Source of the DNA: Batillaria attramentaria
Taxonomy: Eukaryota > Mollusca > Gastropoda > Batillariidae
Reading direction: 5' to 3'
NCBI GenBank assembly: GCA_018292915.2
Contig: JACVVK020000196.1
Location: forward strand, 179,001-243,000
Length of the DNA: 64,000 nucleotides
Shown here: one piece after another, positions 63,599-64,000 of the stretch
Layout of the letters: each line of letters starts with the position of its first letter
How positions within the stretch are numbered: the first letter of the stretch is position 1
Notes under the pieces: generated by a model
The model's database searches: none
The model's input: only the letters and a program-made list of their open reading frames with translations
Told to the model about the DNA's origin: nothing
Translations under genes and position numbers: made by a program

Positions 63599-63606
63599 AA
63601 TAATAA
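63550..63606. repeat. CA microsatellite
   Basis: About 22 CA units followed by AATAATAATAAT. Confidence 0.93.
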
Positions 63607-64000
63607 TACACAGTGCTTATAAAGTGCAGGTCACCATGACACCACCACCACCAGACTGTCCAGGAAAACAATGTGTTATAAATGACAATTTATATGAGCA
63701 CCAAACCTACATCCACGAAAACATTAAACACGGATACGTATATATCCTTTCTAAAGTCATACTGCTACCCACGTCATTATCAAAAGATTTATTGTTCCCC
63801 TGTCAACACGTGGGTCTAAAACTGTCTGCTATTTTAATGGCCCTTTCAAGTGGACCATCAGGGGTGCTGGTTTTTTGTGTGTGTGTTCTTAAGTTATGCC
63901 TAAGAGAGAACAATTTTATTTATCACCAAATCTTTTTACCGCTTAACAACTCTGAGGTGCGTCATTCCAAAAACTGAGGAATCCACAGATAACACTCTCT

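Larger units (their letters stand above)
55178..64000. other. RAB23 intron / upstream region, no further exon found
   Basis: I looked on both strands for the missing RAB23 P-loop and switch I exon without success. The stretch holds the SINEs, MITE, LINE fragment and microsatellites listed. A CpG-richer patch at 62930-63060 with ACAATGGCGAAGCTG and the small open frame 63086-63337 (CLKRKQSHELKALRVVLVAV) could belong to another gene, but nothing confirms it. Confidence 0.5.

Overview
This is animal nuclear DNA, most likely from a mollusc and probably a marine gastropod. The evidence is small exons in kilobase introns with GT-AG junctions, two clear metazoan orthologues, several tRNA-derived SINE families (one with a conserved core reading GTGGAAAAGGACGTTAAAC), many CA/GT microsatellites, and tails of non-LTR retrotransposons. 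There are no bacterial-type operons, CRISPR arrays or rRNA. The taxon is inferred from the repeat style; no marker gene proves it.

Layout. From 1 to about 4.07 kb there is no exon I can support; the + strand ends in a possible poly(A) signal at 3504, so it may be the 3' UTR of a gene lying to the left. From 4.08 to 16.8 kb, minus strand, lies a complete GPBP1 (vasculin) gene: 11 coding exons joining to a 478-residue protein, with a long 3' UTR and introns that hold several recognisable transposons. From 16.8 to 22.5 kb is mostly non-coding: a candidate GPBP1 promoter, a MITE-like element, and a CpG- and TCAGT-rich block carrying immunoglobulin-like coding relics.

From 22.58 to 25.16 kb and from 33.97 to 39.38 kb, both on the plus strand, are two paralogous genes (TMA and TMB here) that I do not recognise. 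Each has a signal peptide and Pro/Ser/Thr-rich ectodomain exon, a WWWWIPVVGGS transmembrane exon, and a cytoplasmic exon with two YxN tyrosine motifs around a PxxPx[KR] motif. Intron phases (1, then 2) agree in both. TMB carries a mucin-like array of 29-residue repeats, and its last exon has been interrupted by about 2.1 kb of repeats. Between the two genes lie minisatellites, a satellite and a nested inverted-repeat (foldback) complex.

From 39.4 to 44.6 kb the sequence is repeats without a convincing gene. From 44.7 to 55.2 kb, minus strand, is the 3' part of RAB23: six coding exons from switch II to the C-terminal CaaX-like box, then an apparently very long 3' UTR. The P-loop exon was not found in 55.2-64 kb and probably lies beyond the right edge. 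The remainder is intronic or intergenic with SINEs, a LINE fragment and microsatellites.

Functionally, GPBP1 (GC-rich promoter-binding regulator) and RAB23 (Hedgehog/ciliary traffic GTPase) are unrelated housekeeping or developmental genes. The TMA/TMB pair is the novel part: single-pass surface proteins whose tails look like docking platforms for SH2/SH3 adaptors.
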